From an uncultured Riemerella sp. (GTDB lineage Bacteria > Bacteroidota > Bacteroidia > Flavobacteriales > Weeksellaceae), in contig CALHQK010000052.1 of the NCBI GenBank assembly GCA_938037185.1, positions 1 to 15,163 on the forward strand: DNA of 15,163 bases. The letters run 5' to 3'. Positions 1 to 6,885 of this stretch are shown piece after piece. A program made the position numbers and the translations under genes. Under the pieces are notes generated by a model. The model did not search any database and was not told where the DNA came from. It saw only the letters and a list, made by a program, of their open reading frames with translations. Numbering within the stretch: the stretch's first letter is position 1; each line of letters opens with the position of its first letter.

Positions 1-298
1 GTTTTCGGAAAACCAAATGGCATCATTGGTATTGACTTTCATCTGTGGGGCGCTGTCTATGGCGGCAGGTTCTCCGCTTAATATCTTGATGCTTCGCGCA
101 GCCAAAAATTCGGAAATGATGGCGGCGGCGTTTATGCAGGCAGCGTTTAACATTGCGAACTCTCTGGGGGCGTTCTTGGGCGGTATTCCTCTTAGTTTGG
201 GCTTGGCTTACAATTACCCTTCGCTTGTAGGAGTTTTACTCGCAGGATTGGGTTTCCTGCTGACTGTTTTTTACTATAAAATTTATAAAACGGAATAG
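1..298 (+). CDS. MFS transporter, C-terminal fragment (5' end outside window)
   Basis: The reading frame is open from the first bases of the window to a TAG at 296-298, so this is the last ~98 residues of a longer protein. An in-frame ATG at 17 is internal, not the start. The fragment is almost entirely hydrophobic and fits the last three or so membrane helices of a 12-helix major facilitator superfamily permease in the inner membrane. The stretch with SPLNILMLRAAKNSE followed by AAFNIANSLGAFLGG resembles the conserved late region of AraJ-like/DHA1 drug or sugar efflux proteins. The short charged tail KIYKTE is typical of a cytoplasmic C-terminus. The substrate cannot be told from this piece. 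Family membership is inferred from motif and hydropathy; subfamily is less certain. Confidence 0.85.
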   Translation, partial: FSENQMASLVLTFICGALSMAAGSPLNILMLRAAKNSEMMAAAFMQAAFNIANSLGAFLGGIPLSLGLAYNYPSLVGVLLAGLGFLLTVFYYKIYKTE

Positions 299-301
299 TA
301 G

Positions 302-333
302 AAAAAGCAAAGTCTTTTGACTTTGCTTTTTTT
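302..333. terminator. Bidirectional rho-independent terminator (MFS gene / dgt)
   Basis: A perfect inverted repeat (AAGCAAAGTC, loop TTTT, GACTTTGCTT) is flanked by an A-run on the left and a T-run on the right. It therefore forms a hairpin plus U-tract on both strands. It starts 4 bases after the MFS stop codon and lies 10 bases from the dgt stop codon on the other strand, so it can end both converging transcripts. Confidence 0.9.
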
Positions 334-342
334 GTGGGATAT

Positions 343-1893
343 TTATATATCAATTCCTTTCATTCTTCTATATAAGTGAACAGCATATTTGTCTGTCATA
401 CCCGAAATATAATCAAGTATTTTTAAAACTCGATTATAAACATCTTCTCCAGTTAATTCCTGAATTTGTATTTCATCTTTAGGTTGGAATTCTTCAGGCA
501 ATAAACTTCTCATTTTTTTCTGTTTAGCTGTTTCTTCCTCTCCACAAGTAAAACAAATATTACTTGTTGTAGCAAAAGATTTTATTAAAAATTCAATAAC
601 TTCAAAACCACTTGCTTCGCTTTGTAGAACGGGAGGATGTTGGTAAACATATTTTCTAACAAGAACTTTTATATATTCTAAGTTATCTATAATATCTTGA
701 TCTATACAAGATATTAAATCCTTGTCAAACTCTCCTTTCATTATACCTTCATACTCATTTTTAAATACCTCAAAACATTTATGAATAAGAACATTTATAA
801 CTTTACTTCTCAAGTAAGATAGCTGTTGCTTATAATCGTCAAACTCTTTTAGTTTGTCTTCACAGAAAGACTTATCCTTTTTAGCTATGTTACATAGTAT
901 TTCTTTTGGAGACTTATTAATCACCTTTTCTTCAAGTTTGTTTTTCTTGTTACGCAATTTTATGGTTCCATAGGTTTTTTCAAAGTCAATCAACCCTAAT
1001 CTACATCCATCTTCAAAATCAATCATTCCATAAGCAATATCATCAGAAGCTTCCATTAAAAAAGCTAAAGGGTGTCTGTGGTAAGCAATATCATCTTCTC
1101 CTATATCTTCTATGCGTATCAATCCTAATTCCTCAGCAATCTTTTTAAATATTTCTTTTTCAGCTTGAAAGAATCCATATTTTGCTTGACTTTTTAACTC
1201 TTTAATATTAGAAGGCTCCTTTTCTAAATAAGACTCTCTTGGATATTTTGTAAAAGTTCCTAACAAAGCATAAGTAGGATTAATTCCCCTTCCATAATTA
1301 TTTGCTATTATTCTAAAACCATTTGCATTCCCTTCAAAATTAGATAAATCATTATATTTTTTAATTTCGGGTAAAGCCTTATCTCTATCTATCTCCCCCC
1401 AATTTTTAGAGGCATCATTCGACTTATAATACTTATTGTCTTCTTTTTTACATCTTTCAAATTCATCTCTTCTTTGTCTAAAATAATTAGAAATAGAATC
1501 TTCTCCAGAATGTCCAAAAGGAGGGTTTCCAATATCATGAGCCAAACAAGCTGCTGCAATAAGAGCTCCAATATCAGAGGGAGTATTATTTCCTAAGACA
1601 CCTTTCTCTTCAATGAGTTTTGCAACTAATTTTCCAAAAGAACGACCTACGGATGCGACTTCTAAACTATGTGTTAAGCGAGTATGTACAAAATCAAACT
1701 CAGGAAAAGGTATTACTTGTGTTTTATCCTGTAGTCTCCTAAAAGGATAACTAAAGGTAATTTGGTCAAAATCCCTTTCAAAAGGACTTCGAGGGTCATC
1801 AGATTGAGATGATTTATCTTTTTCATCTCAATCTGATTCATAAATTCTTTTGGTAGAGAGTAACTTTCTCCAATCCATTCTTTCATTTTTCAT
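343..1893 (-). pseudogene. dgt: dNTP triphosphohydrolase (dGTPase), interrupted by an in-frame TGA
   Basis: Members of this HD-superfamily group hydrolyse dGTP or other dNTPs to the nucleoside and triphosphate in the cytoplasm. I read the frame from ATG at 1893 (MKNERMDWRKLL...) with a TGA at 1828-1830 (codon 22). The same frame then continues unbroken to 343, giving 516 positions, a usual length for the longer dGTPases. After the stop come the family signatures FRRLQDKTQV, RLTHSLEVASVGRS (His75 of the HD site), CLAHDIGNPPFGHSGE (His119-Asp120) and EASDDIAYG (metal Asp at 284 or 285). No ATG, GTG or TTG lies in frame between the TGA and a TTG at 1545. Starting there would remove His75, so the remaining 400-residue frame should be inactive. 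Both sides share one frame, so this is a point nonsense change, not a frameshift. A sequencing error or rare readthrough cannot be excluded. Base composition is visibly more AT-rich than the neighbours. Confidence 0.8.
1798..1837. repeat. Perfect 15-bp inverted repeat containing the dgt nonsense codon
   Basis: The arms are ATCAGATTGAGATGA (1798-1812) and TCATCTCAATCTGAT (1823-1837), separated by 10 bases. The match is perfect over 15 bp and stops cleanly on both sides. The TGA that interrupts dgt (1828-1830 on the minus strand) lies within the second arm. No T-run follows the hairpin, and it sits inside a coding frame, so it is not a terminator. Confidence 0.9.
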
Positions 1894-1931
1894 AATTAAT
1901 TTTTTAAAATAATTTCTAATTAAAAATAAAC

Positions 1932-3944
1932 TTACCCAAATGCTCTTTTTAGGAGGCTTTCTACTTTTGGTTCGCTGCCTCGGAAGGCTTTGTAGAGTTC
2001 CATTGGAGCTTGGGTTCCGCCTAGGGAAAGCAGGGTTTTGTATTTTTTTGCAATTTCAGAATTAAAAATTCCATTTTCCTTGAAATACTGGAACGCATCC
2101 GCATCTAGGACTTCCGCCCATTTGTAGGAATAATATCCTGCCGAATATCCTCCTTGGAAAATATGTGAAAAACTTGGAGAAATCGCAGTTTCCGCATTTA
2201 CAGGGTAAAGATTACATTTTTCTGTTTGTTTAATTTCAAAGGTTTTGATGTCCTGCACGGTTTCAGGCTGTGTGTGGTAGGCCATATCCAAAAGACCAAA
2301 TCCCAGCTGTCTCAGCGTTTGATAGCCTTCCATGAAGTTTTTAGACTCGTTGATTTTCTTGATTTTTTCATCCGAAAGCACTTCGCCTGTTTGGTAATGT
2401 TTTGCGAAAGTTTTCAAAAATTCTGGCTCGTAGCAGTAGTTTTCCAAGAATTGGGATGGAAGCTCCACGAAATCCCATTTCACCGAAGTTCCCGAAAGGT
2501 TAGGATATTGAGTATCCGCTAAAATCCCATGCAGTGCGTGTCCAAATTCATGGAATAATGTCGTTACCTCTTGGAAAGTCAGCAGACTTGGCGTGTCTGC
2601 GGTCGGTTTAGAGAAATTGCACACCACGGAAATATGCGGTCGCGAGTCTGTGCTGTTTTTTTTCCATTGATTTTTAAAGCTGGTCATCCATGCGCCCGCT
2701 CTCTTGCCTTTTCGAGGGAAATAATCTACATAAAGCACCGCTTTTAGGTTGTTGTTTTCAAATACCTCATAAACACGCACTTCTGAGTGATATTTCTGAA
2801 TATCTGTAACTTCTTTAAAATCAAGATTAAAGAGTTTTCCTGCCAAATCAAAAACAGCATCCTGCACCTTTTCCAATGGGAAAAATGGTTTTAGCCCTTC
2901 ATCATTAAGATCAAATTTCTGTTTTCTCAGTTTTTCTGCATAGTAGGCATGGTCATAAGCCTCCATTTTGTCTATTCCATCGGCTTTTGCTAATTCTTTT
3001 AGCTGGACAATTTCCTTTTCTGCGTAAGGCGTAGCCGCTGTGAGAAGCTGATTTAGAAAATCAAAAACTTTCTTTGGGCTTTCTGCCATTCTTTCCTCCA
3101 AAACATATTCCGCAAAGTTTTTGTAGCCGAGAAGTTCTGCTTTTTGCTGTCTTAGATTGATGATTTCTTTGATGAGGTTCTGGTTATCAAACTCGCCTCC
3201 GTCAAATGCTTTTTTGCCATTTGCTAAAGCCAATTCTTGTCGCAGATTTCTATTGTCCGCGTAGGTCATTGCTGGGATGTAGCTCGGATATTGCAGCGTA
3301 ATGGCATAGCCTTCCAGCCCTCGCTCTTTGGCTTCTTCGGCGTATTGTGCTAAAATAGGCTCTGGAATTCCAGCCAAATCCTCTTTGTTGGTAATGTGTT
3401 TGAAATAAGCATTAGTCGCTGCCAATACATTTTGCCCAAAGTTCAGCGATTTTACAGACAAATCAATATCTATTTTTTCTAATTTCTTTTTGTCTTCCTC
3501 GTTTAGCAGGGCTCCATTTCGGACAAAACCTTTGTAAGTTTCGTTCAGCAGGGTTTTCTGCTCTTCATTTAGGTTTAGATTTTCCTTTTCATCAAAAACC
3601 TTTTTTATTCTTTGGAAAAGTTTTTCGTTTTGAGAAATTTTAGATGAAAATTCTGTCAAAATAGGCGAAACTTCTTGTGCGATTTTCTGAATTTCATCAT
3701 TGGTTTCAGCAGAATTTAGATTGAAAAAAATACTAGAAACCCTGTCCAGCTGTTCGCCAGAATACGCCAGCGCCTCTATGGTGTTTTCAAAAGTGGCTTC
3801 GGCAGGGTTGTTTGCTATTGCATCAATTTCTTTTTCTGACTGAGTGATAAGTTTCTGAAAGGCAGGTAAATAGTTTTCTTCTTTAATTTCCTGAAAAGGA
3901 GCTGTTTCGTATTTTGTATTGAATTTTTGGGTAAGGATATTCAT
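1932..3944 (-). CDS. dcp: M3 family metallopeptidase (peptidyl-dipeptidase Dcp / oligopeptidase A type)
   Basis: This is a zinc-dependent peptidase of 670 residues that degrades short peptides, releasing dipeptides (Dcp) or cutting internally (oligopeptidase A). It has no signal peptide, so it is expected in the cytoplasm. The zinc site HEFGH is at 465-469, with His465 and His469 as ligands and Glu466 catalytic. The third ligand is Glu494 in DFVELPSQF, the same spacing as in E. coli Dcp. The C-terminal FSHIFQGGYSAGYYSYKWAE block carries the Tyr/His residues that bind substrate in M3 enzymes. Length matches the family. The start ATG at 3944 follows an AT-rich leader with a -7-like element. The broken dgt lies 38 bp downstream on the same strand and could be co-transcribed. 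I cannot separate Dcp from oligopeptidase A by eye, so the symbol is provisional. Confidence 0.93.
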   Translation of the reverse strand: MNILTQKFNTKYETAPFQEIKEENYLPAFQKLITQSEKEIDAIANNPAEATFENTIEALAYSGEQLDRVSSIFFNLNSAETNDEIQKIAQEVSPILTEFSSKISQNEKLFQRIKKVFDEKENLNLNEEQKTLLNETYKGFVRNGALLNEEDKKKLEKIDIDLSVKSLNFGQNVLAATNAYFKHITNKEDLAGIPEPILAQYAEEAKERGLEGYAITLQYPSYIPAMTYADNRNLRQELALANGKKAFDGGEFDNQNLIKEIINLRQQKAELLGYKNFAEYVLEERMAESPKKVFDFLNQLLTAATPYAEKEIVQLKELAKADGIDKMEAYDHAYYAEKLRKQKFDLNDEGLKPFFPLEKVQDAVFDLAGKLFNLDFKEVTDIQKYHSEVRVYEVFENNNLKAVLYVDYFPRKGKRAGAWMTSFKNQWKKNSTDSRPHISVVCNFSKPTADTPSLLTFQEVTTLFHEFGHALHGILADTQYPNLSGTSVKWDFVELPSQFLENYCYEPEFLKTFAKHYQTGEVLSDEKIKKINESKNFMEGYQTLRQLGFGLLDMAYHTQPETVQDIKTFEIKQTEKCNLYPVNAETAISPSFSHIFQGGYSAGYYSYKWAEVLDADAFQYFKENGIFNSEIAKKYKTLLSLGGTQAPMELYKAFRGSEPKVESLLKRAFG

Positions 3945-3965
3945 TGTTTTGATTTTAAAATTTTA

Positions 3966-3973
3966 CAAATTTA
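3966..3973 (-). promoter_or_regulatory. Candidate -7 element (TAnnTTTG) for the M3 peptidase gene
   Basis: On the minus strand the bases read TAAATTTG, matching the Bacteroidota -7 consensus TAnnTTTG. The predicted transcript start is about 15 bases before the ATG at 3944. I see no good TTTG at the -33 spacing, so this is weaker than the divergent promoter beside it. Confidence 0.45.
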
Positions 3974-3986
3974 ATGATTTCAGTGA

Positions 3987-4014
3987 TTTGGTATTCGTTA
4001 AAAAACTAATTTTG
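3987..4014 (+). promoter_or_regulatory. Bacteroidota-type promoter for the hemerythrin-like gene
   Basis: A TTTG at 3987-3990 (-33 element) and TAATTTTG at 4007-4014 (-7 element, consensus TAnnTTTG) are separated by 16 bases, close to the spacing known for flavobacterial sigma-ABfr promoters. Transcription would start near 4020, about 15 bases before the ATG at 4036. This is the best promoter match in the window. Confidence 0.65.
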
Positions 4015-4035
4015 TATCATTAAAAATAAAACAAA

Positions 4036-4488
4036 ATGAAAAGAGACAAAAATATAGTTCCACTTTCCCAAGATCACCATTTTGGACTGCTTAGTGGCTG
4101 GAAAATAAAGCAGGGAATTAAGAAAAATATTTCTTATGAACGCATTAAAAACTACATAAACTATCACTGGGACAACAGCCAGAGTTTCCATTTTGATGAA
4201 GAGGAGAAAATCTTGTTTCCTTATTCTGATGATGAACTGACACAGAGAGCCCTTGATGAGCATAAAGAAATAAGAGAACTACTGAAAACCCTAAACGAAG
4301 TAGAAGATTTTGAACTACTTACGCTCTATGCAGATAAAGTTACAGAGCATATTCGTTTTGAGGAGCGGGTGCTTTTCCCTCATTTGGAAAATATTCTTAC
4401 AGAAGAACAGCTTGCCGAAGTAGGAAAAAGGCTAAATGAAATCCATCATCATGCTGAAGATGAATATCACGATGAATTTTGGAAATAA
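4036..4488 (+). CDS. Hemerythrin-like (HHE) domain protein
   Basis: A 150-residue, soluble, mostly helical protein without a signal peptide. It fits a four-helix-bundle HHE cation-binding domain that holds a non-haem diiron centre. Candidate iron ligands are His14/His15 (LSQDHH), His52 and Glu56 (HFDEE), His76 (LDEHKE), and His105 and Glu109 (HIRFE, followed by ERVLFPHLE). A cluster at His137-139 (EIHHHAEDEYHDEF) may supply another ligand. The two HxxxE pairs followed by LFP are the clearest signature. Family members sense or bind O2 or NO or help in iron and redox homeostasis; which applies here cannot be told. The gene stands alone on the plus strand, divergent from the M3 peptidase with its own promoter, and ends 6 bp before the tail of uvrB. 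That isolation gives no functional partner. Confidence 0.88.
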   Translation: MKRDKNIVPLSQDHHFGLLSGWKIKQGIKKNISYERIKNYINYHWDNSQSFHFDEEEKILFPYSDDELTQRALDEHKEIRELLKTLNEVEDFELLTLYADKVTEHIRFEERVLFPHLENILTEEQLAEVGKRLNEIHHHAEDEYHDEFWK

Positions 4489-4494
4489 CTAATA

Positions 4495-6486
4495 TTATTC
4501 TTGTAAAGCCTTGATTTCATCTCTCAGCCTTGCTGCCGTGATGAAGTCAAGATTTTTCGCCGCGGCTTCCATTTCCTTCTGTTTCTCGGCGATTATTTTT
4601 TCTATTTCCTCCGTGCTGTGCTTTTGCTTCTGTTCAGTCGCCTGTTTCAAAATTTCTTTTTGAGTGTATTTGGCATCTGGGAAATCTTTACTTCTACCGA
4701 CTAGTGTTTCAGAAATCTTCTTATTAAGGGCTTTTGGAACAATTCCATGCCGCTCGTTGTATTGGATTTGTTTTTCGCGGCGGTAGTTGGTCTCATCTAT
4801 GGTCGCCTGCATGGATTTGGTGATTTTGTCGGCATACATTATGGCTTTACCATTGATATTTCTCGCAGCTCGCCCTACAGTCTGAATCATGGAACGGCGA
4901 GAGCGGAGCATTCCTTCTTTGTCAGCATCCAAAATAGCAACCAGCGAAACCTCTGGTAAATCAAGCCCTTCTCTGAGGAGATTGACCCCGACCAAAACAT
5001 CAAACAAGCCAACGCGCAAGTCCTGCATAATCTGGATACGCTCTAAAGTCTCCACATCCGAGTGGATATAACGAGTTCTAATGCCGAATTTTGTGAAATA
5101 TTTGGTGAGTTCCTCCGCCATTTTTTTAGTTAAAGTCGTTACCAAAACCCGCTCATCTTCTTCGGCTCTTTTTTGGATTTCTTCCATCAGGTCATCTATC
5201 TGGTTTTCAGTCGGTCGCACTTCTATTATTGGGTCAAGAAGTCCTGTCGGACGGATAATTTGCTCGATGTATTCTCCGCCTGTTTTTTCCAGCTCATAGT
5301 CGGCAGGAGTGGCAGAAACATAAATTACTTGATTTTGCATTTCTTCAAATTCCTCAAATTTCAATGGTCGGTTGTCCATCGCTGCTGGAAGCCGGAATCC
5401 ATATTCCACCAAAGCCTCTTTTCTGCTTCGGTCTCCACCATACATGGCGTGAATCTGTGGTATGGTAACATGGCTTTCATCAATAACCATCAGAAAATCC
5501 TTTGGGAAATAATCCAAAAGGCAGAAAGGTCGTGTTCCTGGCGCTCTTCCATCGATATACCGAGAATAATTTTCAATCCCAGAGCAGTAGCCGAGTTCTT
5601 TTATCATTTCTAAATCCAGTTCGGTCCGCTCTTGTAATCGTTTGGCTTCTAATGGTTTGTCTATTTCTTTGAAGAAATCAACCTGCTTTACCAAATCGTC
5701 TTGAATATTCCGAATCGCAGAGTTGAGCGTTTCTTTGGAAGTTGCAAAAAGATTGGCTGGATAGATATTGATTTTATCAAAATTAGAAATAATATTCCCT
5801 GAAACAGGGTCAAAACTTTGGATTTTTTCTATTTCATCACCGAAAAATTGTATTCGCACTGCACTATCAGCATAGGCAGGGAAAACATCCACCACATCGC
5901 CTTTTACACGAAATGTCCCTCGTGAAAACTCGTTCAGCGTTCTCGAATAGAGTGCATTTACCAGCTTGTGAAGGAGCTGTGTTCGGGAAATTTTAGAGTT
6001 AAGTTCCAGTTCTATCAAAGATTTATTGAATTCCGCAGGGTTTCCAATCCCATAAATACATGAAACAGAGGCTACTATCAGCACATCTCGCCTGCCAGAA
6101 AGCAAGCTTGCCGTAGCAGAAAGTCTGAGTTTTTCCACTTCCTCATTGATACTCAAGTCCTTTTCTATGTAAGTTCCCGTGCTGGCAATATACGCCTCGG
6201 GCTGGTAGTAGTCATAATAACTGACAAAATACTCCACAGCATTTTCAGGGAAAAACTCTTTGAACTCCATAAAAAGCTGTGCAGCCAGAGTTTTATTATG
6301 AGCCAAGACCAGAGTAGGTCTTTGGATTTCATTGACCACATTAGCGATGGTAAAAGTCTTTCCAGAGCCTGTTACTCCGAGCAGCGTCTGGTATTTTTCG
6401 CCGTTTTCAAGACCATGAACTAGTTTTTTGATGGCCTGTGGCTGGTCGCCTGTGGGCTGGTATTCCGATTGGAGTTTGAAATTCAT
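4495..6486 (-). CDS. uvrB: Excinuclease ABC subunit B (UvrB)
   Basis: UvrB is the damage-verifying helicase-like subunit of nucleotide excision repair. It is loaded by UvrA and then recruits UvrC to cut on both sides of the lesion. The 663-residue protein is full length. It shows Walker A GVTGSGKT (37-44), the damage-binding beta-hairpin rich in tyrosines (YYDYYQPEAYIASTGTYIEKD region, about 90-110), the Walker B/DEAD-like DESH at 336-339 followed by the conserved MYGGDRSRKEALVEYGFRLP block, helicase motif VI (QTVGRAARN), and a C-terminal UVR domain (about 628-663, ending AARLRDEIKALQE) that contacts UvrC. The ATG at 6486 places the N-terminus (MNFKLQSEYQPTGDQPQAI) exactly as in homologues. 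The gene appears monocistronic: a terminator lies upstream of it and the convergent hemerythrin gene downstream. No frame or residue defects are seen. Confidence 0.98.
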   Translation of the reverse strand: MNFKLQSEYQPTGDQPQAIKKLVHGLENGEKYQTLLGVTGSGKTFTIANVVNEIQRPTLVLAHNKTLAAQLFMEFKEFFPENAVEYFVSYYDYYQPEAYIASTGTYIEKDLSINEEVEKLRLSATASLLSGRRDVLIVASVSCIYGIGNPAEFNKSLIELELNSKISRTQLLHKLVNALYSRTLNEFSRGTFRVKGDVVDVFPAYADSAVRIQFFGDEIEKIQSFDPVSGNIISNFDKINIYPANLFATSKETLNSAIRNIQDDLVKQVDFFKEIDKPLEAKRLQERTELDLEMIKELGYCSGIENYSRYIDGRAPGTRPFCLLDYFPKDFLMVIDESHVTIPQIHAMYGGDRSRKEALVEYGFRLPAAMDNRPLKFEEFEEMQNQVIYVSATPADYELEKTGGEYIEQIIRPTGLLDPIIEVRPTENQIDDLMEEIQKRAEEDERVLVTTLTKKMAEELTKYFTKFGIRTRYIHSDVETLERIQIMQDLRVGLFDVLVGVNLLREGLDLPEVSLVAILDADKEGMLRSRRSMIQTVGRAARNINGKAIMYADKITKSMQATIDETNYRREKQIQYNERHGIVPKALNKKISETLVGRSKDFPDAKYTQKEILKQATEQKQKHSTEEIEKIIAEKQKEMEAAAKNLDFITAARLRDEIKALQE

Positions 6487-6502
6487 TAAAACTTAATTTT
6501 TA

Positions 6503-6510
6503 CAAAAATA
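6503..6510 (-). promoter_or_regulatory. Candidate -7 element for uvrB
   Basis: The minus strand reads TATTTTTG, fitting TAnnTTTG, about 17-24 bases before the uvrB ATG and downstream of the preceding terminator. A -33 TTTG is not evident and the stretch is very AT-rich, so chance occurrence is possible. Confidence 0.35.
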
Positions 6511-6524
6511 CTAAAATTGTAAAA

Positions 6525-6563
6525 AGAAAATCCCTCTAAAAAAACTTTTAGAGAGATTTTTTT
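6525..6563. terminator. Rho-independent terminator after the small membrane protein gene
   Basis: A 15-bp stem (6527-6541 with 6546-6560) has a 4-base loop and is flanked by A-runs and T-runs. On the minus strand the single non-Watson-Crick position is a G-U pair and the stem is followed by TTTTCTTTTT. It therefore serves best to end the minus-strand gene at 6586-6825 and to isolate uvrB from it. Confidence 0.85.
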
Positions 6564-6585
6564 CTTTTGAAAAGTTAGAAATTTT

Positions 6586-6825
6586 TCACTTAAATATTTT
6601 TTCCATAAAAAGACCAAAAACAAAACCAACCACAAGTCCCATAAGTGAATAAAATAAGAAGTGTTTAATGAATATTTCAGATGATAGAATATTGGCTATC
6701 ATTCCGCTGAGTGGTTCTTCTAATGAGGCTGTATCTGTATAAGAAACTACTCCATCTACAACAGAAAAGCCCATTCCAAAAAACATTCCCACCATTGAAA
6801 ATATACTTCTCTTTTTCATATCCAA
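6586..6825 (-). CDS. Small hypothetical membrane protein, two predicted helices
   Basis: I do not recognise this 79-residue protein. It starts MDMKKRS (the second Met, at 6819, is an equally plausible start) and has two hydrophobic stretches. The first (about 8-28, SIFSMVGMFFGMGFSVVDGVV) is glycine- and methionine-rich. The second (about 53-76, IKHFLFYSLMGLVVGFVFGLF) is rich in GxxxG-like spacing. Between them is a short loop with acidic residues and TDTASLEEP. The basic start and the pattern suggest an inner-membrane hairpin with both ends in the cytoplasm. It could be part of an oligomer through glycine packing. The gene sits alone between the pckA terminator and its own terminator, so it looks like an independent unit. 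No function is offered. Confidence 0.7.
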   Translation of the reverse strand: MDMKKRSIFSMVGMFFGMGFSVVDGVVSYTDTASLEEPLSGMIANILSSEIFIKHFLFYSLMGLVVGFVFGLFMEKIFK

Positions 6826-6845
6826 TAAATATTTAAGTTATAAAT

Positions 6846-6881
6846 AAAACAAACCTTCCCAAATTTGGAAAGGTTTATTTT
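6846..6881 (-). terminator. Rho-independent terminator of pckA
   Basis: On the minus strand AAACCTTTCC and GGGAAGGTTT pair over 10 bp (one U-G) around an AAATTT loop, followed by GTTTTATTTAT. An A-rich stretch on the other side extends partial pairing. It begins only a few bases after the pckA stop codon. Confidence 0.8.
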
Positions 6882-6885
6882 GTTA

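Noticed and set aside
343..1545. A 400-residue dGTPase starting at TTG 1545
   Set aside because: The family sequence continues in frame well upstream (FRRLQDKTQV, RLTHSLEVASVGRS), and a start here would remove an HD-site histidine. The gap without starts is caused by the TGA, so this is a broken gene rather than a short one.
1828..1830. TGA as a selenocysteine codon with a downstream hairpin
   Set aside because: dGTPases are not known selenoproteins, the codon is in a non-catalytic linker, and the TGA lies within the hairpin arm rather than just before a bacterial SECIS-like stem.
1798..1837. Inverted repeat as a phase-variable switch or insertion-element end
   Set aside because: The spacer is only 10 bases, flipping it would not remove the stop, and no invertase, transposase or target duplication is seen nearby.
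2226..2522. Plus-strand frame opposite the M3 peptidase, and similar antisense frames over uvrB, pckA, fabD and the LysM gene
   Set aside because: They mirror well-supported genes, have no recognisable domains and biased composition, and lack promoters or spacing of their own.
343..4488. A phage-defence island built on dgt, the M3 peptidase and the hemerythrin-like protein
   Set aside because: Some dGTPases do limit phages by depleting dNTPs, but the other genes are ordinary metabolic families, the strands differ, dgt is broken, and no mobile or defence genes are adjacent.
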